Source: Nocardia transvalensis (GTDB lineage: Bacteria > Actinomycetota > Actinomycetes > Mycobacteriales > Mycobacteriaceae). From it: a stretch of 64,000 nt of DNA. The position numbers were made by a program, and so were the translations under genes. The notes beneath the pieces were generated by a model that worked only from the letters and a program-made list of their open reading frames with translations, did no database searches and was not told the DNA's origin. Where the stretch lies: positions 620,001 to 684,000 of the forward strand of contig NZ_JADLQQ010000002.1 of assembly GCF_015477765.1 (NCBI RefSeq). The letters run 5' to 3'. Shown here piece after piece: positions 45,444 to 53,384 of this stretch; position 1 is the first letter of the stretch; every line of letters starts with the position of its first letter.

Positions 45444-46376
45444 ATGAGCACGATGCAACCGTCGCGTGTGGCGGTACTCGGTCCCGGCGGTGTCGGGGGA
45501 CTGGTGGGTGCACTGCTGGCGCGGGCCGGGCACCGAGTGATCTTCCTGGGCGGCCCGGATACGGCGCAGGCGCTGCGGGAACACGGGGTGCGCGTGCGCA
45601 GCGGGACGTTCGGGGATTTCGCCGTGCAGGTCGAGGCGGATACCGAATTGCGAGAACCGGTCGATGCGTGCCTGGTCACCGTCAAACAGCACGCCCTGGG
45701 CACGGCACTCGACCGCGTCCCAGCCGCCGCGCTGGGGGACGGCCTGATCGTGCCGCTGCTCAACGGAATCGAGCATCCGGCCGTCCTGCGTGAGCGGTAC
45801 CGGCCGGATCGCGTCGCGCCCGGCGTGATCAGGGTCGAGTCGACCCGGACGGCGCCCGGATCCATCGTGCACGGCAGTCCGTTCGCCGAGATCGACCTCG
45901 CCAGTTCCACCGCGCCCCGGGAACGGCTCGACGCGCTGGCGGCGGTGCTCGACGGCGCGGGAGTGCGCGCCCAGGTACGAGATGACGAAACCGCCATGCT
46001 CTGGGGCAAATTGTTCTTCCTTGCCCCGTTCGCCCTGACGACCACGCGCTATCGGTGTCCCGTCGGCGATATCCGCACCAGGCACCGCGCGGAGCTGCTC
46101 GCCCTCCTCACCGAGATCGCCGAAGTGAGCCGCGCCTGTGGCGTACCCGCCGACATCGATGCCGCCCTGCGCTTCTACGACGGATTCCCGGCGGAGGCCA
46201 AATCGTCGATGCAGCGCGATGCCGAGGCCGGACGCCCGCTGGAGTTGGATGCGATCGGCGGCGCGTTGCTGCGTATGGCACAGCAGCATTCGGTGCCGGT
46301 GCGGCTGACCGAGCGACTCGTCGAAGAGGTGGGTCGGCTGAGCACGGGTTCGACTCCGGCGACGGCCGAACCGTAG
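45444..46376 (+). CDS. Ketopantoate-reductase-family oxidoreductase (PanE/ApbA)
   Basis: A 310-residue NADP-dependent reductase. VLGPGGVGGLVGALLARAGHRV is the cofactor motif, TVKQHAL follows, LNGIEH is the substrate Asn block, and LWGKLFF-AP plus SSMQRDAEAGRPLELDAIGG are the C-terminal catalytic Lys and signature blocks. In this setting it could reduce a 2-keto acid to a hydroxy acid building block. ATG 45444 follows GGGAGG. Third gene of the plus-strand operon; its end converges on the LmbU gene. Confidence 0.87.
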   Translation: MSTMQPSRVAVLGPGGVGGLVGALLARAGHRVIFLGGPDTAQALREHGVRVRSGTFGDFAVQVEADTELREPVDACLVTVKQHALGTALDRVPAAALGDGLIVPLLNGIEHPAVLRERYRPDRVAPGVIRVESTRTAPGSIVHGSPFAEIDLASSTAPRERLDALAAVLDGAGVRAQVRDDETAMLWGKLFFLAPFALTTTRYRCPVGDIRTRHRAELLALLTEIAEVSRACGVPADIDAALRFYDGFPAEAKSSMQRDAEAGRPLELDAIGGALLRMAQQHSVPVRLTERLVEEVGRLSTGSTPATAEP

Positions 46377-46389
46377 TCGTCGCGCGAGC

Positions 46390-47058
46390 CTATTCCTCCT
46401 CTCGTTCTGCCAGGATCTGCTTCGCCGCGTTGTCGAGCGTCACCAGCACCCACTGCTCGAGGTCGAATCCCGTCTGCTGCGCTGCCCTGTGCCACGACCG
46501 GATATGACTGTCGGGCACCGAGAGCCGCCGCTTCGGCTCGAACCGCCGACCTTCGCGTTGCTGCTCGCGCGCGGCGCCGATCGCCTCGCGGAGTTGCTTG
46601 GTGGTCCATCGCATCCGCTCTGCACGATCGAGCCACAATTCCTGCTCGTCGACCGGAAGGGAGGCGACATCGGCGTGATGCTGGAAACTCAGTGACGCCC
46701 GCCGCCGATGGAACTCGAACCGCCGGGAGACCCACGCATAGTTGCGGAGCGTCTGATATTGCAATCCGGCAGAGCGAATTCCACGCTGATATCGGTCGGT
46801 GTAGTGCTGCTTGCCGTATACGAGCCAGTCGCCGAGCCACCACGACGAAGAATTGACAATCCCGCTGAGTTGGCGTCCGGCCCGCTCCCAGTCCTCGAAA
46901 GACAGACCGGTCGGCATTTCCAGGCTTATCTTGGTCGTCAGCACCTGCCCGCGACGCGATTCCTCACGACCGGACCGTTGCTGTCGGGATGCTATCTCCC
47001 GATTTCTGCGATGCGCGGGCGTCCTTGCGACTCCTAGGTCGCATGCCTCATCCGTCAT
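46390..47058 (-). CDS. LmbU-family transcriptional regulator
   Basis: A 222-residue protein of the LmbU family, named for the lincomycin activator. The core is TGLSFEDWERAGRQL, SSWWLGDWLVYG, YQTLRNYAWVSRRFE, HHADVASLPVDEQELWLDRAE and WTTKQLREAI. The C-terminal QTGFDLEQWVLVTLDNAA helix could aid dimerisation. Such proteins activate antibiotic operons by binding GC-rich palindromes. GGAGG five bases before ATG 47058 sets the start. It probably controls regions 4 and 5. Confidence 0.85.
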   Translation of the reverse strand: MTDEACDLGVARTPAHRRNREIASRQQRSGREESRRGQVLTTKISLEMPTGLSFEDWERAGRQLSGIVNSSSWWLGDWLVYGKQHYTDRYQRGIRSAGLQYQTLRNYAWVSRRFEFHRRRASLSFQHHADVASLPVDEQELWLDRAERMRWTTKQLREAIGAAREQQREGRRFEPKRRLSVPDSHIRSWHRAAQQTGFDLEQWVLVTLDNAAKQILAEREEE

Positions 47059-47166
47059 TGTGCCTCCACGCCACAGCCCATCGAACCAATGGAGGACCTA
47101 GCAAATCTTATACGCTCTGCCACGGCTTTGGCCACCCTGCAAATATCTCTCCCGGAAATAAAAGCC

Positions 47167-48045
47167 TCACGAAATGAGGAAGGTACGCAATGCGGTGATC
47201 AGCGCGGCCGGATTGTCCTCCTGCACATTGTGTCCCGCATCCGGTACCACCGCGAGTTCGCCGCGCGGGATGCGCTCGACCAAGCGTTCGGCGGTGGCCT
47301 GGGAGAGCACCTTGCTGCGTTCGCCGCGCACCAACAGCACCGGCACCCCGGCCAGCCGCTCGGGCAGGCGATCGACGGCCGCGAGAATCGCCGGGAAGTC
47401 GGGTGGGCCCGGATCGGCCTTCGGCACCCAATTGCCCTCGGGCGCACGGCGAAACAGTGTGCTCATGCGGTAGCCGACGACCGCGCGGTTGGCGCGGGGA
47501 TTGACCCGCATCGCGGCCTCCACGACCGTCTCGAGTTCCCGCACCGGACCGAGCCCGAGAATGAACTTCCGCATTCGCGCGGTGCTGTCGAAGTCCGAGC
47601 CGGGTGCGACATCGATGAGCGCCAGCCCCTCCACCAGGTCGGGACGCGACTCGGCGACCTGGGCCGCGACCACGCCGCCGAGCGACATGCCGACCATCCG
47701 GACCCGATCGAAGCCGAGGTGCTCGGCCGCCGCGACGACGTCGGCCGCCATGGTGTCGATGCGGTAGTCGTCGGACCAGTCGCTGTCGCCGTGACCACGC
47801 AGATCCAGGGCGACCAGCCGGGCATCGCCGCGCAGGCCGAGGCAGACGAAATCCCATGTGTGCGCGGTCAATTTGCCGCCGTGCAGCAGAAGTACGGGGG
47901 ATCCTGTTCCGCCCCAGTCCAATCCGTGCAACCGGCAGCCCGCACGGGAGTAGTGGAACTCGCGGGGCGGCGTCGGATCGTCGATCGCGACGCCCAGCGT
48001 CGCCGCGAGCTCGGTCATCGCCGGAATCGTGGATTGTGCGTGCAC
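47167..48045 (-). CDS. Alpha/beta hydrolase fold protein
   Basis: A 292-residue canonical hydrolase: LLLHGGKLTAHTWD, DLRGHGDSDWSDDY, nucleophile elbow GMSLGGVVAA, Asp in the LVRGERSKVLS segment region and His in PDAGHNVQEDNP. GTG 48045 is preceded by GGGAGG; TTG 48075 is less likely. It is divergent from the TetR gene across a palindromic operator, which implies that its expression is repressed until the TetR ligand appears. The substrate is unknown. Confidence 0.83.
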   Translation of the reverse strand: MHAQSTIPAMTELAATLGVAIDDPTPPREFHYSRAGCRLHGLDWGGTGSPVLLLHGGKLTAHTWDFVCLGLRGDARLVALDLRGHGDSDWSDDYRIDTMAADVVAAAEHLGFDRVRMVGMSLGGVVAAQVAESRPDLVEGLALIDVAPGSDFDSTARMRKFILGLGPVRELETVVEAAMRVNPRANRAVVGYRMSTLFRRAPEGNWVPKADPGPPDFPAILAAVDRLPERLAGVPVLLVRGERSKVLSQATAERLVERIPRGELAVVPDAGHNVQEDNPAALITALRTFLIS

Positions 48046-48082
48046 GGCGCCGCCTCCCTTACCTCGATCCTCCAAGGTAGGG

Positions 48083-48112
48083 GAGTTTACCTTGACTGGT
48101 CAAGGTAAACTC
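48083..48112. promoter_or_regulatory. 30-bp palindromic operator of the TetR/hydrolase pair
   Basis: Two perfect 14-bp complementary arms (48083-48096 and 48099-48112) flank TG. The half is GAGTTTACCTTGAC. It lies 5 bp before the TetR start codon and within the divergent promoter, the usual place for a self-repressing TetR site. A related CCAAGGTAG half occurs at 48072-48080. Confidence 0.8.
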
Positions 48113-48117
48113 GGCGA

Positions 48118-48753
48118 ATGTCCACTCGTGTGCGGCGCAAACCCGATGACGCCAAGCGGATGATCCTCGAGGCGGCGAGCAAACTGCTCGCCGCGGGCGG
48201 TCCGGCCGCCGTGCAGGTGCGTGCCGTCGCCGCCGCGATCGGGGTATCCGACGCCGCGGTCAATCACCACTTCGGCACGCGTGACCAACTGCTCGAGGCG
48301 CTGCTGCGCTTCGGCGGGTCCACCCTGAAGGCCGAACTTCACACCGTGCTGGGCGCGTGGACCGACGGCCCGATCGACCCGGCTGAGCTGGTGCGCACGC
48401 TGTCTGCGGTGTACGCCGACGGTTACGCCGAACTCGCGCTCGCGCTGCACCGGTCCGGCTGGCGGGATACCGGCAGCGGAATGCTCGATGAGGTGGTGGA
48501 CCGGCTGCACGCCCAGGCGCGGCAACACTGCGCGGCCACCGGACGGACACCGCCCTCGCGCGAGGCGATCCAGCTGACGGTGGCCGCATTGCACCAGGCC
48601 GTCGCGATGGAGCCGTTGTTCGGCGGTGAATTCCGCAGGAGCGCCGGACTGGACGCGGCCGCGCGCGATCGCATGCTCGACTGGTGGATCGAGACCCTGA
48701 GCGCGACACTTGCCGGAGAGCCTGGCCGGACGGATTCCACCGATCGGGCCTGA
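48118..48753 (+). CDS. TetR-family regulator
   Basis: A 211-residue TetR protein. The helix-turn-helix spans about 10-60: AKRMILEAASKLLAAGGPAAVQVRAVAAAIGVSDAAVNHHFGTRDQLLEALL. The ligand-binding part is helical and unassigned. The 30-bp palindrome immediately upstream is its likely operator, so it should repress itself and the divergent hydrolase. Confidence 0.92.
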   Translation: MSTRVRRKPDDAKRMILEAASKLLAAGGPAAVQVRAVAAAIGVSDAAVNHHFGTRDQLLEALLRFGGSTLKAELHTVLGAWTDGPIDPAELVRTLSAVYADGYAELALALHRSGWRDTGSGMLDEVVDRLHAQARQHCAATGRTPPSREAIQLTVAALHQAVAMEPLFGGEFRRSAGLDAAARDRMLDWWIETLSATLAGEPGRTDSTDRA

Positions 48754-48782
48754 TCGAAACACGAAGCGGTCCAAGGGTCTTA

Positions 48783-48794
48783 CCCGATCGGGGG
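48783..48794. promoter_or_regulatory. Second copy of the CCCGATCGGGGG motif
   Basis: CCCGATCGGGGG, 45 bp before the adenylation-AONS start, matches the core of the right arm of the inverted repeat at 42902-42969 (42955-42966) exactly. It may mark shared control of regions 4 and 5. As a single short site in high-GC DNA it could also be chance. Confidence 0.4.
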
Positions 48795-48838
48795 ACCCGA
48801 GAAGTGTGGGCTGTCCGGTCGAAGATCGGAAGTGGAGC

Positions 48839-51800
48839 ATGAGGTTCGAGCGCGCCCCGACAGGTACTCGAATCGCTTGCTGTGAGGAACAATTGAGACA
48901 ATCGAACAGCGGCATCGTCGCGGCGGGTTATCGGACCGGCGTGATCGCGCTCGACGTGGATGGCGGGCCCGGCGATCCGGTCGTGGTGGCGCTGGCGGTG
49001 CATGTCCTCCTCGACCGCGTCTTCACCATCCGCACCGATATCGTGATCGCCGCCGGGCCGGATACGCGGCCGTTCCGGGTCGATGTGTCCGCGGTGGACC
49101 CCGACACCCACACCCCGGCCGATCTGCACCGGCTCCACCTCGCGGCTTCCGAATCTCCGGCGGCACCGACAGTCGGCGGACACCTCATCTCGATCGGTGG
49201 TGCCACCGACGAGTTGATCGACCGACTGCGACCGGCGACGGCTCTCGGATTCGATCCGGCCACCGGCACACTGACGCTGAGCACGGCCGACCGGCTCGGC
49301 ATCGATGAGCACGATGTCCTCACCAGCATCGCACGACTGTGGTCACCGTCGGCCTGGGCCACCGACGGCCTGCCCATCCAGCAGATCGCCGCCACGCTGG
49401 CCGCCGACCTCTGCACCGGCGCCGGGCATCTCGCGCCGATCGAGGGACAGCCGCAACAGTTCGTGACGCGGTTCGTCGCCGTCGCGCGTGCCCACCCTGA
49501 TCGGGTCGCCATCGAAACCGCCACGCGCACCATCACTTATGCCGAGCTGAACGCCACGGCGAATGCGATCGCCGCCGATCTGAGCGACCGCGGCCTGCGA
49601 CGCGGGGATGTGCTGCTGCTGGTCCCGCGCCGCGACGAGCAGCTGGTCGCGATCGTGGTGGCCGCGATGAAACTCGGTGTCGCCCTAGCCATTGCCAACC
49701 CCGCGGCCCCGCCGGCCTATCTGCGTGTGTGCGCCGAGGCCGCGAACGCCGCGGCGGTTGTCGACATGGCCGGTCTCGAGTTGCCCGACGCCTGGCGTGA
49801 CCTGCCCGCCGCGCCCACCGGCACCGAGGATGAACGGTACGACCAGGAGCGGCTCGGCCCGGACGAGTGCGCGGTGGTCACCTTCACCTCCGGCACCTCG
49901 GGCACACCGAAGGCCGTGCGTGGCCGCTACAGCTCGCTGACCTACTTCTTCGACTGGATGGATCGCCATCTGGGACCGCTGCGGGACGCCCGTTTCGGCA
50001 TGTGTTCGGCGCTGGGACACGATCCGCTGCAACGCGACATCATCACCCCGCTCTACCTCGGCGCCACCATCGTCGTCCCACCCGCCGAGGAGATGGTGTC
50101 GGCGGCGTTCGGGCAGTGGCTCGACGAATCCGGGGTGCAGGTGGTGTGCGTCAATCCGTCGGCGATCACTCTGCTCGCCATCGCCGCCCGAACCCTGACG
50201 CAGCTGCGGATGGTGTTTCTGGTCGGCTCCACTCTCACGCGTGAGCACGTCGAGACACTCGTGGCCCTTGCTCCGCGCGCCCGCATCGTGAATCTGTACG
50301 GCGCGACCGAAACACAAAGGGCCGTAGCCTTTTTCGAAGTCGATCGCCAGGACTCCGAGCTGCCCGCAATCGTGCCGGTGGGGCACGGGATGGCCGATGT
50401 CGACGTCCTGGTGCTCACCGCGGCAGGCCGGGTCTGCGTGCCGTGGCAGACCGGTCAGATCGCGGTGCGCTCGCCCCAGATCGCGCTCGGCTACATCGGC
50501 GACCCGGCCCTGACCGAGGCCCGATTCCGCACCGGCCTGCCCGCCGGAACACCGCCCGCGGACGATACGCCGACCTATCTGACCGGGGACCTCGGCTACC
50601 GAACGATCCGCTACGGCGTCCACTACGCCGGACGCGCCGACAGCCAGGTGAAGATCAACGGCTACCGGGTGGAGCTGCACGACCTCACGGCCCGATGCCT
50701 GGCCATGCCCGCGGTGCGCGACGCCGCCGCCATCAGCTTCGACCTCGACGACGCGCCCGCGCTCGCGGTCTTCCTCGTACCGGAGTCGCCGACGATCCGA
50801 TTCGAGCCCAACGCTTTTCGCGCCGCACTGGCCGAACGGCTCCCGTCCTATATGCTGCCGCACCGGGTGATCACGATCCCCGGCCTGCCGATGACTCACA
50901 ACCGGAAGATCGACACCGACGCGCTCGGCAGATATCTCGAGGATCCGGATGCGCCCGCGCCCACCGCATCACACGGCTCGGCGGGAGTGGTGCACGACTA
51001 TCTGCGCCGCCTCACCGGCGTCGACGACCCGGATCTGTCCGTCCCGCTGGCCGACCTGGGCGTGGATTCGTTGCGGTTCGCCGCCCTGCTCGGCCGCCTG
51101 CCCGCCTCCGCCCGGGCCGACGCCACCACCGCGCTCAGTGCTACCGAACTGCTGACCGGACTCGACGGGGCCGCTCCCCGGACCCGGCCCGCCGCGACCA
51201 CCGGCAACGGTGCGGCCGAACCCCTCGATGTGCGAAAACTGCTCGGGCCCATCACCCGGGTCACCGAGACGGCCATCGAGGCGGCGGGGCGGCGACTGGA
51301 TCATCTGTGTTCCAACAGCTACCTCGGCCTGTCGAGCGACCCCCGCATCCGTGCCGGGCTGGTGGAGTTCGTCCGGACGACGCCGTCGCTGGGGTCGCAC
51401 GGCTCGCCCGAGGTCAACGGGTACACCCTCACCCACGAACGCCTGGCCGGAAATCTGCGCGCGCTGCTCGATCGTGACACGGTCATCCTCTACAGCTCCG
51501 CCTACCTGGCCAATATCTCCGCGATCCCGGCCCTCGCCGGGCCCGGGGACCAGCTGTTCGTCGACGAACGATGCCATCGCTCGGTGCGCGACGGCTGTCT
51601 GATGTCCGAGGCCACCCTGCATCCCTTCCGGCACAACGACTCCGACGACCTCGACGCGGCGTTGCGGCGCACGCGGACCGGTGGGCGGCGGGTCATCGTG
51701 AGCGAGGCGATCTTCAGCGTCGGCGGCGACATTGTCGATCTTCCGGGACTGGCCACCTGCGCCCGCGAGCACGATGCCCTCCTGATTCTCGACGAGGCCT

Positions 51801-52351
51801 CCTCGATCGGTCAGCTCGGCGACGGCCGCGGCATCGAAGCGCATTACGAGTTGCCGGGGTGTGTGGATGTTCGCATAGGGTCCCTGGGTAAGGCGCTGGC
51901 GGCGGGCGGCGGGTTCGTCGCCTGCTCCGGCGAGTTCGCCACGCGCCTGCGACGACATCGCGGCGCCACGTTCTCCACGGCCCTCTCACCACTGGCGGCG
52001 CATCTGGCCGCCGACGCCGTCGGCCTCGTGCTCGACGACGGCCCCGCGCTCACCGCGCGTCTGCACACCAACCGCACGATCTGGGCCGAGGCGTTGCAAG
52101 CGGCCGGATTCGACATCGGATCCTCGCAGAGCTCGATCGTTCCGCTGTATCTGCCCGGGGCGGACGACACCGCACGCTGGTTCCACGCCGCCCTCGATGC
52201 CGGAATCTTTGCCCTCCCGCTGTCGGGGAATTGGACCGGGCGGCCCGGGGGCGGATTGCGCACCACCGTCACGGCCGTTCACGACCCCGACGCGCTGGGC
52301 GAGATCGCCGACCGGCTCGTTCGCAGCCTCACCGTCACCGCCGCACGATAG
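48839..52351 (+). CDS. Adenylation-carrier protein-AONS fusion
   Basis: A 1170-residue three-part enzyme. An unrecognised N-terminal stretch (1-150) precedes an NRPS adenylation domain (about 150-690) with TSGTSGTPK at 350-358, NLYGATET, YLTGDLGYR and GRADSQVKINGYRVEL. A carrier domain has S744 in LGVDSLRF. From about 800 on, a PLP-dependent alpha-oxoamine synthase has DERCHRSVRDG, DEASSIGQLGDGRG, and K1018 in SLGKALAAGGG. The adenylation domain would load an acid as thioester for decarboxylative condensation with an amino acid. In the AONS DEAHS block the His is Ser. ATG 48839 is tentative; TTG 48893 is possible. Confidence 0.85.
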   Translation: MRFERAPTGTRIACCEEQLRQSNSGIVAAGYRTGVIALDVDGGPGDPVVVALAVHVLLDRVFTIRTDIVIAAGPDTRPFRVDVSAVDPDTHTPADLHRLHLAASESPAAPTVGGHLISIGGATDELIDRLRPATALGFDPATGTLTLSTADRLGIDEHDVLTSIARLWSPSAWATDGLPIQQIAATLAADLCTGAGHLAPIEGQPQQFVTRFVAVARAHPDRVAIETATRTITYAELNATANAIAADLSDRGLRRGDVLLLVPRRDEQLVAIVVAAMKLGVALAIANPAAPPAYLRVCAEAANAAAVVDMAGLELPDAWRDLPAAPTGTEDERYDQERLGPDECAVVTFTSGTSGTPKAVRGRYSSLTYFFDWMDRHLGPLRDARFGMCSALGHDPLQRDIITPLYLGATIVVPPAEEMVSAAFGQWLDESGVQVVCVNPSAITLLAIAARTLTQLRMVFLVGSTLTREHVETLVALAPRARIVNLYGATETQRAVAFFEVDRQDSELPAIVPVGHGMADVDVLVLTAAGRVCVPWQTGQIAVRSPQIALGYIGDPALTEARFRTGLPAGTPPADDTPTYLTGDLGYRTIRYGVHYAGRADSQVKINGYRVELHDLTARCLAMPAVRDAAAISFDLDDAPALAVFLVPESPTIRFEPNAFRAALAERLPSYMLPHRVITIPGLPMTHNRKIDTDALGRYLEDPDAPAPTASHGSAGVVHDYLRRLTGVDDPDLSVPLADLGVDSLRFAALLGRLPASARADATTALSATELLTGLDGAAPRTRPAATTGNGAAEPLDVRKLLGPITRVTETAIEAAGRRLDHLCSNSYLGLSSDPRIRAGLVEFVRTTPSLGSHGSPEVNGYTLTHERLAGNLRALLDRDTVILYSSAYLANISAIPALAGPGDQLFVDERCHRSVRDGCLMSEATLHPFRHNDSDDLDAALRRTRTGGRRVIVSEAIFSVGGDIVDLPGLATCAREHDALLILDEASSIGQLGDGRGIEAHYELPGCVDVRIGSLGKALAAGGGFVACSGEFATRLRRHRGATFSTALSPLAAHLAADAVGLVLDDGPALTARLHTNRTIWAEALQAAGFDIGSSQSSIVPLYLPGADDTARWFHAALDAGIFALPLSGNWTGRPGGGLRTTVTAVHDPDALGEIADRLVRSLTVTAAR

Positions 52352-52362
52352 GTACCGATCCG

Positions 52363-53130
52363 ATGACGACATCAGCCCCTGCCGACCCGGTCTTCGCCGT
52401 GGTGGGTGCGACCCGGGGCATCGGGGCCGCCACCGTCGAGGTGCTCGCCGCCGATCCCGCCCGCCGCGTCGTCTTCTGCGGTCGCGACCGGGAGGCCGGT
52501 GCCGCGCTGGCCGAGAAGCTCGGTGACACGGTCGATTTCGTGGCCGCCGACGTCACCCGTCCCGACGAGGTCGAGCAGTTCTTCGCCGCTGTGGCCACGC
52601 GTGGACGCCTGGTGGGCGCGTTCAACTGCGCGGGGGTGATCGGCACCGACACGATTCTGCGCGGCACCCACTTCCACGACGCCGATCCCGCGCAATTCGA
52701 CGCCGTTCTCGCGGTCAACGTCACCGCCCTGGCCCGCTGCCTGCGCCACGAACTACGCCTGATGGTGGACCACGGTGGCGCGGTGGTGAACTGCTCGTCC
52801 GTGGCCGGGCTGCGCGCCGCCGACAGCCTGTCGGTGTCCTACACCGCCGCCAAACATGCCGTCGTCGGCATGACCAGAGCCCTGGCCGTCGAATACGCCC
52901 GGCACGGGATCCGTGTCAACGCCGTCTGCCCCGGCGTCATCGACACCGATATGCTCGCCGGACTGCACGACCAACTACTGGAACACCTGCGCGCGAAAAA
53001 CCCTGCGGCCCGCATCGGTACGCCCGCCGAGGTCGCCGACACGGTGGAGTTCCTGCTGTCCGACCGCGCCGCCTACATTTCGGGCACCACAGTGACCATC
53101 GACGCGGGCGGTCTCTACGGCGCTCTATAA
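52363..53130 (+). CDS. Short-chain dehydrogenase/reductase
   Basis: A 255-residue classical SDR with VVGATRGIGAAT, NCAGVIG, catalytic Ser in NCSSVAGL and YTAAKHAVVGM. It ends with the usual IDAGGLYG. It starts 11 bp after the AONS fusion and likely reduces the beta- or alpha-aminoketone released by it to an amino alcohol. The next gene is on the other strand. Confidence 0.9.
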   Translation: MTTSAPADPVFAVVGATRGIGAATVEVLAADPARRVVFCGRDREAGAALAEKLGDTVDFVAADVTRPDEVEQFFAAVATRGRLVGAFNCAGVIGTDTILRGTHFHDADPAQFDAVLAVNVTALARCLRHELRLMVDHGGAVVNCSSVAGLRAADSLSVSYTAAKHAVVGMTRALAVEYARHGIRVNAVCPGVIDTDMLAGLHDQLLEHLRAKNPAARIGTPAEVADTVEFLLSDRAAYISGTTVTIDAGGLYGAL

Positions 53131-53131
53131 G

Positions 53132-53345
53132 TCAGGCCGCGAGCAGATAGCGATCGGCGGCGGTGGTGATCGCCGGGTCGCGGCCGTACACCCCGTGCCC
53201 GACACCGTCGCGGGTGAGCAGTGTGCTGCCGAGCAGCAGTTGCTGCGCCCGCACGGCTGCGGGGTACGGGGTGATGGGGTCGGTGGTGGTGGCCAGGACG
53301 AGGACCGGATGGGCGGTGCGTGCGGGTGTGGCGGTCGGAGGATTG
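53132..53345 (-). pseudogene. C-terminal remnant of a TAP-like alpha/beta hydrolase
   Basis: The minus strand encodes HPVLVLATTTDPITPYPAA, then a strand ending TRDGVGHGVYGRDPAI and a stop. This is the last 60 or so residues of a TAP/S33-type peptidase, with the Asp and His of its triad but no Ser domain. The frame runs on into the YcaO gene and loses similarity there. It looks like a hydrolase gene cut off when the YcaO operon was inserted or rearranged. Confidence 0.6.
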
Positions 53346-53384
53346 CCCACCGGCAGCGGGCCAGCCGAACTCCGGGCGAGACGA

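Noticed and set aside
47100..47160. GGCTTT ... AAAAGCC as a terminator after the hydrolase
   Set aside because: The loop would be over 25 bases with a weak stem, so I did not call it.
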